DNA of 26,980 bases. Source: Alphaproteobacteria bacterium (GTDB taxonomy: Bacteria; Pseudomonadota; Alphaproteobacteria; ATCC43930; CGMCC-115725). Positions 7,401 to 15,904 of the stretch are shown here, piece after piece. Below the pieces are notes generated by a model. It did no database searches and had not been told where the DNA came from. It saw nothing but the letters and a program-made list of their open reading frames with translations. The position numbers were made by a program, and so were the translations under genes. Each line of letters starts with the position of its first letter. The first letter of the stretch is position 1. The stretch spans positions 1 to 26,980 of the forward strand of contig VAZT01000001.1 in the NCBI GenBank assembly GCA_005884825.1. Direction: 5' to 3'.

Positions 7401-7703
7401 ATGAACTTGACCCCGCGCGAGAAGGACAAGCTGCTCGTTTCGGTCGCTGCAATGGTTGCCGAGCGGCGGCTCAAACGCGGCGTAAAGCTCAACTACCCCG
7501 AAGCCGTGGCACTGATCACCGATTATGTTTTGGAAGGCGCGCGCGACGGCAAGACCGTCGCCGAATTGATGCGCGACGGCGCCGCCGTCATCGCGCGCGA
7601 TCAGGTCATGGAGGGAGTGCCCGAGATGATCCACGAAATCCAGGTCGAGGCGACCTTCCCGGACGGCACCAAGCTGGTCACGGTGCATGAGCCGATCCGG
7701 TAA
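7401..7703 (+). CDS. ureA: Urease gamma subunit
   Basis: The 100-residue UreA starts at ATG 7401 with the canonical MNLTPREKDKLLVSVAAMVA. Family signatures LNYPEAVALITDYVLEGARD, VAELM and VPEMIHEIQVEATFPDG are present, and the protein ends TVHEPIR. It packs with UreB and UreC in the (alpha-beta-gamma)3 enzyme that splits urea into ammonia and carbamate. The frame is open upstream, but the start is fixed by the family N-terminus and length. A palindromic element fills most of the gap to ureB. Confidence 0.96.
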   Translation: MNLTPREKDKLLVSVAAMVAERRLKRGVKLNYPEAVALITDYVLEGARDGKTVAELMRDGAAVIARDQVMEGVPEMIHEIQVEATFPDGTKLVTVHEPIR

Positions 7704-7710
7704 GGCGAAT

Positions 7711-7803
7711 TTCACAATGAGACAGCGAGGCAGTGAGATCAATGTTGGACAAAACGCGCTGATCCTGTGTCTCGCCTCACCGTCTCACGGCCTCATTGTG
7801 CAA
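7711..7803. repeat. Palindromic intergenic element, copy 1 (ureA-ureB)
   Basis: The left part (7711-7742) holds CACAATGAG and AGGCAGTGAGA. The right part (7771-7803) runs through CTCACCGTCTCAC to CTCATTGTG. The outer 9-base arms CACAATGAG (7713-7721) and CTCATTGTG (7792-7800) are perfect reverse complements, and the inner bases pair imperfectly. A second copy lies before ureE. The shared ends and 'TCTCAC/GCCTCATTG' composition suggest a small REP- or MITE-like element. It could also form a large hairpin in the urease mRNA. Confidence 0.6.
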
Positions 7804-7819
7804 TTTTCTTGAGGGGGCG

Positions 7820-8128
7820 ATGGTTCCCGGAGAGCTGTTTCCTGCGTCGGGCGAAATCGAGATCAACGCCGGCCGCCCGAGCTTTACCTTGATGGTCGCC
7901 AACACCGGGGACCGCCCGATCCAGGTCGGCTCGCATTACCATTTCTACGAGACCAACGCGGCGCTTGCCTTCGATCGCGAGCGGGCGCGCGGCTTCCGGC
8001 TCGACATTCCCGCCGGGACGGCGACGCGCTTCGAGCCCGGACAGAGCCGCGAGGTGAGGCTGGTTGCTTATGCCGGCGCGCGCCGGGTCGTCGGCTTCAA
8101 CGCCAGGATCAACGGCAAGCTGGAATAG
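7820..8128 (+). CDS. ureB: Urease beta subunit
   Basis: The 102-residue UreB starts at ATG 7820, just after a GAGGGGGCG ribosome binding site. It opens MVPGELFPASGEIEINAGRP and holds the family core VANTGDRPIQVGSHYHFYETN, then FEPGQSREV and GFNARINGKLE at the end. It is the small structural subunit between UreA and UreC. It ends 5 bases before ureC. The frame is open a few codons upstream into the palindromic element, but the family start and the binding site favour 7820. Confidence 0.96.
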   Translation: MVPGELFPASGEIEINAGRPSFTLMVANTGDRPIQVGSHYHFYETNAALAFDRERARGFRLDIPAGTATRFEPGQSREVRLVAYAGARRVVGFNARINGKLE

Positions 8129-8133
8129 GGGCA

Positions 8134-9843
<1,710 letters not shown>

Positions 9844-9854
9844 AGAAGTGTTGA

Positions 9855-9920
9855 TCACAATGGCACGGGGAGGCGATCAGAAAAACGGTTCCTCTCACTG
9901 TCTCATTGCCTCATTGTGAA
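9855..9920. repeat. Palindromic intergenic element, copy 2 (ureC-ureE)
   Basis: TCACAATGGCACGGGGAGGC near 9855 faces CTCTCACTGTCTCATTGCCTCATTGTGA ending at 9918, so the ends read TCACAATG...CATTGTGA. The right half resembles the right half of copy 1 (CACYGTCTCAYNGCCTCATTGTG), while the centre differs and is shorter. It ends 6 bases before the ureE ATG and leaves no room for a normal ribosome binding site. Confidence 0.6.
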
Positions 9921-9925
9921 TTCTA

Positions 9926-10366
9926 ATGCGGCGGGCGATTGCGGTGCATCGAAGAGGAACATGGCCGGAGGAGGAGGCGCTCGACACGGTGACACTCACC
10001 TTTGTCGACCGGCACCGCCGCCGCATCCGCCTCGTCGCGGCTTCGGAGCAGGCCTACCTGCTCGACTTGCCGCGGGCACACCATCTGATCGACGGCGACG
10101 GTCTCGAACTGGAAGGCGGCGGCTACCTCCGCGTCAGTGCGGCCGCCGAAACCCTATTCGAGATCACCGCTGCCAGTCGCAAAGATTTATTGCGGATTGC
10201 CTGGCACCTCGGCAACCGGCACCTGCCGGTACAGATTGCCGGAGAACGGCTGCGCATCCGGCCCGACCACGTGATCGCCGAGATGGTAACCGGCCTCGGT
10301 GGGCGCGTCATCGAATTGGAGGCGCCGTTCGACCCCGAAGCCGGCGCCTATCATGCGCATGAATGA
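9926..10366 (+). CDS. ureE: Urease nickel metallochaperone UreE
   Basis: The 146-residue UreE delivers nickel to the UreDFG-urease complex. The N-terminal domain is at about 1-75 (TVTLTFVDRHRRRI, YLLDLPRAHHL). The C-terminal metal-binding domain has WHLGNRHLPVQI and the His of IRPDHVIAEM, the conserved dimer-interface nickel ligand. The tail DPEAGAYHAHE has only two His, so this is a His-poor UreE with less nickel storage than Klebsiella-type proteins. The ATG at 9926 has no clear ribosome binding site, because the palindromic element ends 6 bases before it. The gene overlaps ureF by 14 bases. Confidence 0.9.
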   Translation: MRRAIAVHRRGTWPEEEALDTVTLTFVDRHRRRIRLVAASEQAYLLDLPRAHHLIDGDGLELEGGGYLRVSAAAETLFEITAASRKDLLRIAWHLGNRHLPVQIAGERLRIRPDHVIAEMVTGLGGRVIELEAPFDPEAGAYHAHE

Positions 10367-11084
10367 CCTGCCAAGCGCCTCTCCCGCAGTGCCGGAGAAG
10401 AGCTGCGGCGCTGGGCTTTACCGGCTGCTCACCTGGCTGTCGCCGGGATTTCCAACTGGAGCCTTCAGTTATTCGCATGGTCTTGAAGCCGTAGCGGCGA
10501 GCGGCACGGTACGCGACCGCGCTTCGCTGCAGCGCTGGATCGGTGCAGTGGTGGATGCGGGGAGCGGGCGCATCGACGCCGACATTCTTCGCGATGCGTA
10601 TCGCGCGGCTAGGGCAGGCGACATCGGGGCGCTGACGATTGCCAATCGCCGCGGCCTCGCATTTCGAGCGACAACCGAGATGGCGGTCGAGACGACGGCC
10701 CAGGGCGCAGCGTTTCTCGATACCTGCCGCGCGGCATGGTTCGAACCGTTCGTCGACCGCTGGGCCAACACACTCGACGGTAGCCCAGTCTGTTATGCCG
10801 CCGTTCTTGGCGCAGCGACAGCGCGGGTCGGCATTCCTGTCGAATGCGCGCTGCTCGGCTTTCTGCAGGCACTGGCGGCCAATCTGACCTCTGCCGGCTT
10901 GCGGCTGGGAATTATCGGGCAAACCGACGGCCAGCGCATCCTGGCGGCGCTGGAACCCGTGATTGGCGCCGCAGTCGTCCGCGCATTGAGCCGCGAGCCG
11001 GAGGCATTCGGCAGTGCCACCTTTGCCGTCGAGCTCGCCTCGATGGCTCATGAAACCCAGTACACGAGGCTCTTTCGTTCATGA
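10353..11084 (+). CDS. ureF: Urease accessory protein UreF
   Basis: UreF (243 residues from ATG 10353; a second in-frame ATG lies at 10359) bridges UreD and UreG during nickel insertion. The signature YRLLTWLSPGFPTGAFSYSH, followed by GLE, is near residue 25-45, and the conserved C-terminus is HETQYTRLFRS. The start lies inside the end of ureE and the stop overlaps ureG by 4 bases (ATGA), so UreE, UreF and UreG should be translated together. The helical body is Ala-rich, as usual. Confidence 0.93.
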   Translation: MRMNDLPSASPAVPEKSCGAGLYRLLTWLSPGFPTGAFSYSHGLEAVAASGTVRDRASLQRWIGAVVDAGSGRIDADILRDAYRAARAGDIGALTIANRRGLAFRATTEMAVETTAQGAAFLDTCRAAWFEPFVDRWANTLDGSPVCYAAVLGAATARVGIPVECALLGFLQALAANLTSAGLRLGIIGQTDGQRILAALEPVIGAAVVRALSREPEAFGSATFAVELASMAHETQYTRLFRS

Positions 11085-11728
11085 GCAATCCGTTGCGCGT
11101 CGGCATCGGCGGTCCGGTCGGCTCGGGTAAGACCGCGCTGATGGATTGGCTATGCAAAGGGATGCGCGGCCGTTACGAGATCGCGGCGATCACCAACGAC
11201 ATCTACACCCGCGAGGATGCCGAATTCCTGACCCGCAGCGGCGCGTTGCCGCCTGAGCGGATCCGCGGCGTCGAAACCGGCGGCTGTCCACACACCGCAA
11301 TTCGCGAGGATGCCTCGATCAACCTCGCCGCGGTAGCCGAGATGCATCGCCTTTTTCCGGATCTCGATCTGATACTTATCGAGTCGGGTGGCGACAACCT
11401 CGCCGCAACCTTCTCCCCTGAGCTTGCCGACCTGACGATCTACGTCATCGACGTCGCCGCCGGCGACAAGATCCCGCGCAAAGGCGGACCCGGCATTACC
11501 CGCTCCGACCTCCTCGTCATCAACAAGATCGATCTTGCGCCGCTGGTCGGCGCCAGCCTCGAAATCATGGACCGAGACGCCAAGCGGATGCGTGGCGATC
11601 GCCCCTTCGTATTCACCAATCTGAAGACTGGGGACGGCGTCGACCGCGTCCGTGATTTCGTCGTGGAGCAGGGTGGACTGATCTCACCGGCGCGCCTCTG
11701 CATCGAGCAGTCTGAGCGCAAGCTCTAA
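11081..11728 (+). CDS. ureG: Urease accessory GTPase UreG
   Basis: The 215-residue SIMIBI-class GTPase drives nickel transfer to urease. The P-loop is GPVGSGKT (residues 11-18), the nickel-binding motif is Cys69-Pro70-His71 in GGCPHTAIRED, switch II is ESGGDNLAATFSPELAD, and the guanine motif is NKIDLAP. No N-terminal His-rich extension is present. ATG 11081 overlaps the ureF stop. The last 45 bases overlap the 3' end of the opposite-strand pncC gene, so there is no intergenic terminator for the operon. Confidence 0.96.
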   Translation: MSNPLRVGIGGPVGSGKTALMDWLCKGMRGRYEIAAITNDIYTREDAEFLTRSGALPPERIRGVETGGCPHTAIREDASINLAAVAEMHRLFPDLDLILIESGGDNLAATFSPELADLTIYVIDVAAGDKIPRKGGPGITRSDLLVINKIDLAPLVGASLEIMDRDAKRMRGDRPFVFTNLKTGDGVDRVRDFVVEQGGLISPARLCIEQSERKL

Positions 11729-12175
11729 TGCGGCTTGCCGCACTGCATGGCGGTCGCCGGGGAAGACGCGGCGTTCGGTGCGGCATTCGCCGTCTCGCCG
11801 CGCCAAGCCGACCAGCACGAGGCCCACGGGCTTTGTCGAGGTGGCGCCGCCGGGGCCGGCGATGCCGGTGACCGAGACCGCCAAATCGATCGGGGCGCGG
11901 GCGAGTGCGCCCTGCGCCATCGCCGCGGTAGTCTCGGCGCTGACGGCGCCATGCGCAGTGATCGTCTCGAGAGGAACCCCCAGCAGCTCCGACTTCGCCT
12001 CGTTCGAGTAAGTCACGAACCCCCGTTCTATAACGTCGGACGAACCTGCAATCGCGGTCAAGGCCGCGACGACCAGCCCGCCGGTGCAGGATTCCGCAGT
12101 CGCCAGCCGCCAATTGCGGGCACGGCAGGCGTCGAGCACCGATTGCGCGAGGGTCAGGGTTTCAGCTTCGAACAC
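11684..12175 (-). CDS. pncC: Nicotinamide-nucleotide amidohydrolase (CinA C-terminal domain)
   Basis: This 163-residue stand-alone CinA C-terminal domain protein turns NMN into nicotinic acid mononucleotide and ammonia in the pyridine nucleotide salvage cycle. Family motifs are TAESCTGGLVVAAL (near 27), GFVTYSNEAKSELLGV (near 52) and VSVTGIAGPGGATSTKPVG (near 100). The N-terminal MoCF-like domain of full CinA is absent, as in many alphaproteobacteria. Its start overlaps the end of pgpA by 14 bases, so ispDF, pgpA and pncC form one leftward unit. Its 3' end overlaps ureG by 45 bases tail to tail. Confidence 0.9.
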   Translation of the reverse strand: MFEAETLTLAQSVLDACRARNWRLATAESCTGGLVVAALTAIAGSSDVIERGFVTYSNEAKSELLGVPLETITAHGAVSAETTAAMAQGALARAPIDLAVSVTGIAGPGGATSTKPVGLVLVGLARRDGECRTERRVFPGDRHAVRQAALELALRLLDAEARR

Positions 12176-12617
12176 CGCATGCTCCAGCTATCGCCAACAG
12201 GGCCACAAACACCAGAACAGCGTAGGCCGCGGCCAGCAGATCGTCGAGCATGATGCCGAGCCCGCCATCGAGCCGGCGGTCGGCCAATTCCACGGGCCAC
12301 GGCTTCCAGATGTCGAAGATCCGGAAGAGCAGGAAGGCGGCAGCATAGGATAGGGGCTCGAGGGGCGCAGGAAGCAGCACCAGCCACTGCGCCGCGACCT
12401 CGTCGATTACGATCGCGCCGTGGTCTTTTACGCCGCTCGTTTTGGCGATCGTCCCTGCGGCCCAACAACCGACAGCAATGGCGATTGCGGCAGCGATCGC
12501 CAGCCCGGCGGCGCCGCAGAGGCTGCGGATTGTCCAGGCGCAGGGCAGGGCGGCAAGTGAGCCCCAGGTTCCCGGCATGACCGGCAGCAACCCGGCGCCG
12601 AACCAACTCCCGAGCAT
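12162..12617 (-). CDS. pgpA: Phosphatidylglycerophosphatase A
   Basis: PgpA removes the phosphate from phosphatidylglycerol phosphate at the inner membrane. Family features are GAGLLPVMPGTWGSLAALP at the start, the acidic catalytic motif GAIVIDEVAAQW, and LLFRIFDIWKPWP followed by GLGIMLDDLLAA. About four membrane helices fit the family. The first ATG in frame is at 12617 (MLGSWFG, 151 residues), but homologues usually have 10-20 more residues. The preceding codons (KSPPRPLGLPFWHPAL) look like real N-terminus and contain only CTG as a possible start, so the true start may be near 12665, touching the ispDF stop. Confidence 0.85.
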   Translation of the reverse strand: MLGSWFGAGLLPVMPGTWGSLAALPCAWTIRSLCGAAGLAIAAAIAIAVGCWAAGTIAKTSGVKDHGAIVIDEVAAQWLVLLPAPLEPLSYAAAFLLFRIFDIWKPWPVELADRRLDGGLGIMLDDLLAAAYAVLVFVALLAIAGACGVRS

Positions 12618-12664
12618 CAGCGCCGGGTGCCAAAAGGGCAGGCCGAGCGGGCGAGGCGGGCTCT

Positions 12665-13819
12665 TCAGAGCGGCAGACGCACGGTGGCGACCGCTTGCGC
12701 GGCCATGCCTTCGGCGCGGCCGGTAAAGCCGAGCTTCTCGGTCGTTGTCGCCTTGACGCTGACGCGATCGGGCGTGATGCCCAGGATGCCGGCGATGCGC
12801 TCGACCATTGCCGCGCGATAGGGTGCGATTTTGGGCCGCTCGCAGATGATCGTGACGTCGACCGCGGCAACGGCGCCGCCTCGTGTGCGCACGAGATCGG
12901 CGGCGCGGGTCAGGAACTGGTCGGACGCGGCGCCCCGCCAACGCGGGTCGCTCGGCGGGAAATGCATGCCGATGTCGCCGGCGCCGATCGCGCCGAGCAC
13001 CGCGTCGGTCAGCGCATGCAACCCGACATCGGCGTCGGAATGGCCGGCAAGGCTCATGCCGTGTGGGATTCTGACGCCGCATACCCATAGATGATCGCCC
13101 GGCGCGAAGGGGTGCACGTCGAAGCCCTGACCGACACGGACATCGCCCTGCCGGGCGGCGAGCAGGCGCTCGGCCGCGGCAAGGTCCTCCGCAGTCGTAA
13201 CCTTCAGATTGTCTTCGCTGCCCTCGACGATCAGCGGGGCCAGACCCGCGGCCTCGGCCACTGCGGCGTCGTCGGTCAGTTCGCGGCCGATCGCGGCGCG
13301 GTGGGCGGCGAGGATAGCATCGAAGTGAAAGCCCTGCGGGGTCTGGGCGCGCCACAGCGCGGAACGGTCGATCGTCTCTCGGATTGTCCCGCCCTCGCTG
13401 CGCTTGATCGTGTCGCGCAAGGGCAGGCAAGGGATTGCCGCAACCTCGTTGTCCAGACCGTCGAGGACCCGATCGACGAGCTGCCGATCCGGAAACGGCC
13501 GTGCCCCATCATGGATGAGCACGCGGTGCGGGCGGAAGGCCGCCAGTGCTTCGAGCCCGAGGCGAACGGAATCTTGCCGCGTCGCGCCGCCCGTTATCGG
13601 CGGCATCACAGTTAAGCCGGAGACGCTCCCGTCGAACAGCGCTCGGTCCTCGGGCCTGATCGCGACCAAGACATTCGCGACGCTCGGGTGCTCCGCGAGC
13701 GCAGCGACAGCATGGCGCAAGATATTGGCGCCCCCGAGCGGTAGGTATTGTTTGGGAAGTGGGGCGCCAAATCGGCTCCCCTGGCCCGCTGCAACGACGA
13801 GCGCATAAACCGGAAACAT
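12665..13819 (-). CDS. ispDF: Bifunctional IspD/IspF isoprenoid synthesis enzyme
   Basis: The 384-residue fusion covers two steps of the MEP pathway. Residues 1 to about 222 are IspD (MEP cytidylyltransferase) with ALVVAAGQGSRFGAPLPKQY, VLIHDGARPF and LWRAQTPQGFH. Residues about 227-384 are IspF (2-C-methyl-D-erythritol 2,4-cyclodiphosphate synthase) with GQGFDVHPF (the zinc Asp-x-His), LAGHSDADVGLHALTDA, GDIGMHFPPSDPRW and ATTTEKLGFTGR. The fused form is usual in alphaproteobacteria. The start at 13819 is fixed by the IspD N-terminus (MFPVYALVVAAG). It diverges from dusB across 134 bases and leads into pgpA. Confidence 0.96.
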   Translation of the reverse strand: MFPVYALVVAAGQGSRFGAPLPKQYLPLGGANILRHAVAALAEHPSVANVLVAIRPEDRALFDGSVSGLTVMPPITGGATRQDSVRLGLEALAAFRPHRVLIHDGARPFPDRQLVDRVLDGLDNEVAAIPCLPLRDTIKRSEGGTIRETIDRSALWRAQTPQGFHFDAILAAHRAAIGRELTDDAAVAEAAGLAPLIVEGSEDNLKVTTAEDLAAAERLLAARQGDVRVGQGFDVHPFAPGDHLWVCGVRIPHGMSLAGHSDADVGLHALTDAVLGAIGAGDIGMHFPPSDPRWRGAASDQFLTRAADLVRTRGGAVAAVDVTIICERPKIAPYRAAMVERIAGILGITPDRVSVKATTTEKLGFTGRAEGMAAQAVATVRLPL

Positions 13820-13953
13820 GGCTAAGCTTATCCCATGGGCGGACTATTTGCTATTGGGCGGCGATTTGCTCCTAGGCATTGATGTTGCGCCGCAATATAA
13901 AAGAAGGTAACATTCTGCCTAATCAGTAGGCAAACGGTGCAATTGCGTATTCT
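13820..13953. promoter_or_regulatory. Divergent promoter region of ispDF and the dusB-ntr operon
   Basis: This 134-base AT-richer gap must hold promoters for both directions. It contains TAGGCA at 13873-13878 and a perfect inverted repeat TGCCTA-ATCAG-TAGGCA (13916-13932), giving three copies of one 6-base half-site. A TATAAA at 13896-13901 is the best -10-like match toward dusB, but no good -35 pairs with it. GCAATTGC (13939-13946) is also symmetric. No convincing sigma-54 -24/-12 site or NtrC box was seen. Confidence 0.35.
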
Positions 13954-14940
13954 ATGGGCATCTCGATCGGTGCTGTAACCCTCGATGACCCGGTCATCCT
14001 CGCTCCGATGTCCGGGGTCAGCGATCTGCCGTTCCGCAAGCTTGTGAAGCGGCTCGGCGCCGGGCTCGTCGTGTCCGAGATGATCGCCAGCGAAGCGGTG
14101 ATCCGCGAGACCCGTCAGTCAATGACCATGGCCAAGAGCTGCGCCGACGAGCAGCCGATGGCCGTGCAGCTCGCCGGGTGCGAGCCGCGCGTCATGGCCG
14201 AGGCGGCAAAGCTCAACGCCGACCGCGGGGCGCGGATCATCGACATAAATTTCGGCTGCCCGGTGAAAAAGGTGGTCAACGGGCACGCAGGCTCCGCGCT
14301 GATGCGCGACGAGGCCCATGCCGCGCGCATCCTCGAAGCAACGGTGAAGGCGGTCGACCTCCCGGTCACTCTGAAGATGCGCACCGGATGGGACGAGCAA
14401 AACCGCAACGCGCCGCGGCTCGCCCGCATCGCCGAGGGCTGCGGCATCCGCATGATCAGCGTGCACGGCCGTACTCGTTGCCAGCTTTATGCTGGCTCCG
14501 CCGACTGGAGTTTTATCCGCCAAGTCAAAGAAGCGGTGACGATCCCGGTCGTCGCCAACGGCGACATTACGACCTGCGACGACGCCAACCGGGCATTGCA
14601 GGAATCCGGCGCCGACGGTCTGATGATCGGCCGCGGCTGCTACGGACGGCCGTGGTTCGTTCGCCAGGTTATCGAATGGCTGAAAGCCCGGCGGCGGGTT
14701 CCGGACCCGCCGCTTGCGGCCCAGCTCGAAATCGTGCTTGGCCATTACGAGGAAATGCTTCTGCATTACGGGACGGAAGTAGGCTCGCGGATCGCGCGCA
14801 AGCACGTCGCCTGGTATTCGAAAGGCCTCCCCGGGTCGGCGGAGTTTCGTGCGGCGGTCAACGAGACCATCGACGTCGCGCGCGTTCGGAACCTGATTCG
14901 ATCCTTTTACGAGCCGCTGCTGGCCCGCGAGACAGCATGA
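13954..14940 (+). CDS. dusB: tRNA-dihydrouridine synthase (NifR3/DusB family)
   Basis: The 328-residue FMN enzyme reduces uridines in the tRNA D-loop. The TIM-barrel start VILAPMSGVSDLPFRKLVKR, the catalytic Cys102 in DINFGCPVKKVVNGHAGSAL, LKMRTGWDE, SVHGRTRCQLYAG and VANGDI-GADGLMIGRG are all present. The C-terminal helical domain (HYGTEVGSRIARKHVAWYSKG) completes the protein. In alphaproteobacteria this gene (nifR3) is the first gene of the ntr operon, as here. Its stop overlaps the ntrB start by 3 bases (ATGA). No strong ribosome binding site precedes ATG 13954. Confidence 0.95.
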   Translation: MGISIGAVTLDDPVILAPMSGVSDLPFRKLVKRLGAGLVVSEMIASEAVIRETRQSMTMAKSCADEQPMAVQLAGCEPRVMAEAAKLNADRGARIIDINFGCPVKKVVNGHAGSALMRDEAHAARILEATVKAVDLPVTLKMRTGWDEQNRNAPRLARIAEGCGIRMISVHGRTRCQLYAGSADWSFIRQVKEAVTIPVVANGDITTCDDANRALQESGADGLMIGRGCYGRPWFVRQVIEWLKARRRVPDPPLAAQLEIVLGHYEEMLLHYGTEVGSRIARKHVAWYSKGLPGSAEFRAAVNETIDVARVRNLIRSFYEPLLARETA

Positions 14941-15904
14941 TCAAGACGCCGTTTCGGCTCCGCGGCAGCCCTAATCCGAAACGCCGTCTTCTCGGGGTAT
15001 CGCAACCCGACGCGGCGGTGATCCTGGCAGCTCTGGCTCTTCCCGTGATCGTCGTCGATCAGGCGGGAGGCATCCGCTTCGTCAACCCGGCCGCCGAGCA
15101 GTTTTTCGGGTCCGGTGCGGCCGCGCTGTGCGGTAGCGCGCTCGCCGATCTCGTGGCGCCGCATAGCCCGCTGCTGGCGCTCGTCGACTCGGTGTGGCGG
15201 ATCGGCAACACGATTTCCGAGTACGACATTCTTCTCGAGGGCCCACGGTTCCCGGGCCGCCTGGTCACCATTCAGGGAGCGCTGACGGGCGAGGGTGCGG
15301 ACATGCTCGCGCTCACCCTGCACGAGCGCTCGTCTGCGACGAAACCGACCGCATTGTCGCTCTCGTCGATCGAATGGAAGCGTTCTCCGACTACCGGCCG
15401 ATCGAACGCGAAGTGGTCAATATTCACGAGGTGCTCGAGCGCGTGCGCAAGGCCGCGCAATCCGGTTTCGCCCGTCACGTCCGGCTCGTGGAAGAATACG
15501 ATCCCTCGCTGCCATCGGTTCACGGGGATCGCGACCAACTCGTTCAGGTCTTTCTAAACCTCGTCAAGAATGCAGCGGAGGCGGTGCCGAACATAGACGG
15601 GGAAATAATTCTTTCGACGGCTTATCGGCACGGTCTGCGCCTCACGCGTCCGGGCGGCGAGGGCCGGCAGCATTTGCCGCTGATGGTGTCGGTGACCGAC
15701 AATGGCAGCGGCATCCCGGACGACCTGCGGCCTCATCTCTTCGAACCGTTCGTCACGACGAAACGGAACGGCACTGGCCTCGGTCTTGCACTGGTCGCCA
15801 AGGTAATCGGCGACCACGGCGGCGTGATCGAATTCGACAGCCAGCCCCGGCGAACCGTGTTCCGGGTGTTTCTGCCCGTGGTCGCGCAAGACGGTGCTTC
15901 GTGA
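14937..15904 (+). pseudogene. ntrB: Nitrogen sensor kinase NtrB lacking the HisKA/H-box region
   Basis: ATG 14937 overlaps the dusB stop. The first ~131 residues are a normal NtrB PAS region (ALALPVIVVDQAGGIRFVNP, AEQFFGSGAAALCGSAL, EGADMLALTLHERS). At about base 15330 the homology leaves this frame and resumes in another with LVCDETDRIVALVDRMEAFS. It then runs through NIHEVLERVRKAAQSGFARH, the HATPase N-box FLNLVKNAAEAVP, DNGSGIPDDLRPHLFEPF and GTGLGLALVAKVIGDHGG to TGA at 15902-15904. The segment between, about 50-60 codons including the phosphorylated His of the AHEIKNPL motif, is absent, and the frame is shifted. In the first frame translation ends at 15557. No full kinase can be made. 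A separate ATPase-domain fragment starting at ATG 15374 is conceivable. NtrB normally phosphorylates and dephosphorylates NtrC under PII control. Real deletion or assembly error are both open. Confidence 0.85.

Noticed and set aside
7711..7803. Repeats in the urease operon as a CRISPR array or attenuator
   Set aside because: There are only two palindromic copies 2 kb apart with no regular spacers, and no leader peptide or U-run for attenuation.
12618..13430. Long leftward open frame upstream of and continuous with pgpA
   Set aside because: It lies opposite no other gene but inside ispDF in another frame, is Arg/Pro-rich, and matches no family. The pgpA homology begins only near 12660.
13873..13901. 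Sigma-70 promoter with TATAAA at 13896 for dusB
   Set aside because: The best -35-like hexamers are either at a wrong spacing (TTGATG, 11 bases) or poor (TAGGCA), so I do not call a promoter.
14178..14936. Extended open frame running into ntrB from within dusB
   Set aside because: It is an out-of-frame shadow of dusB. The NtrB-like sequence starts only at ATG 14937.
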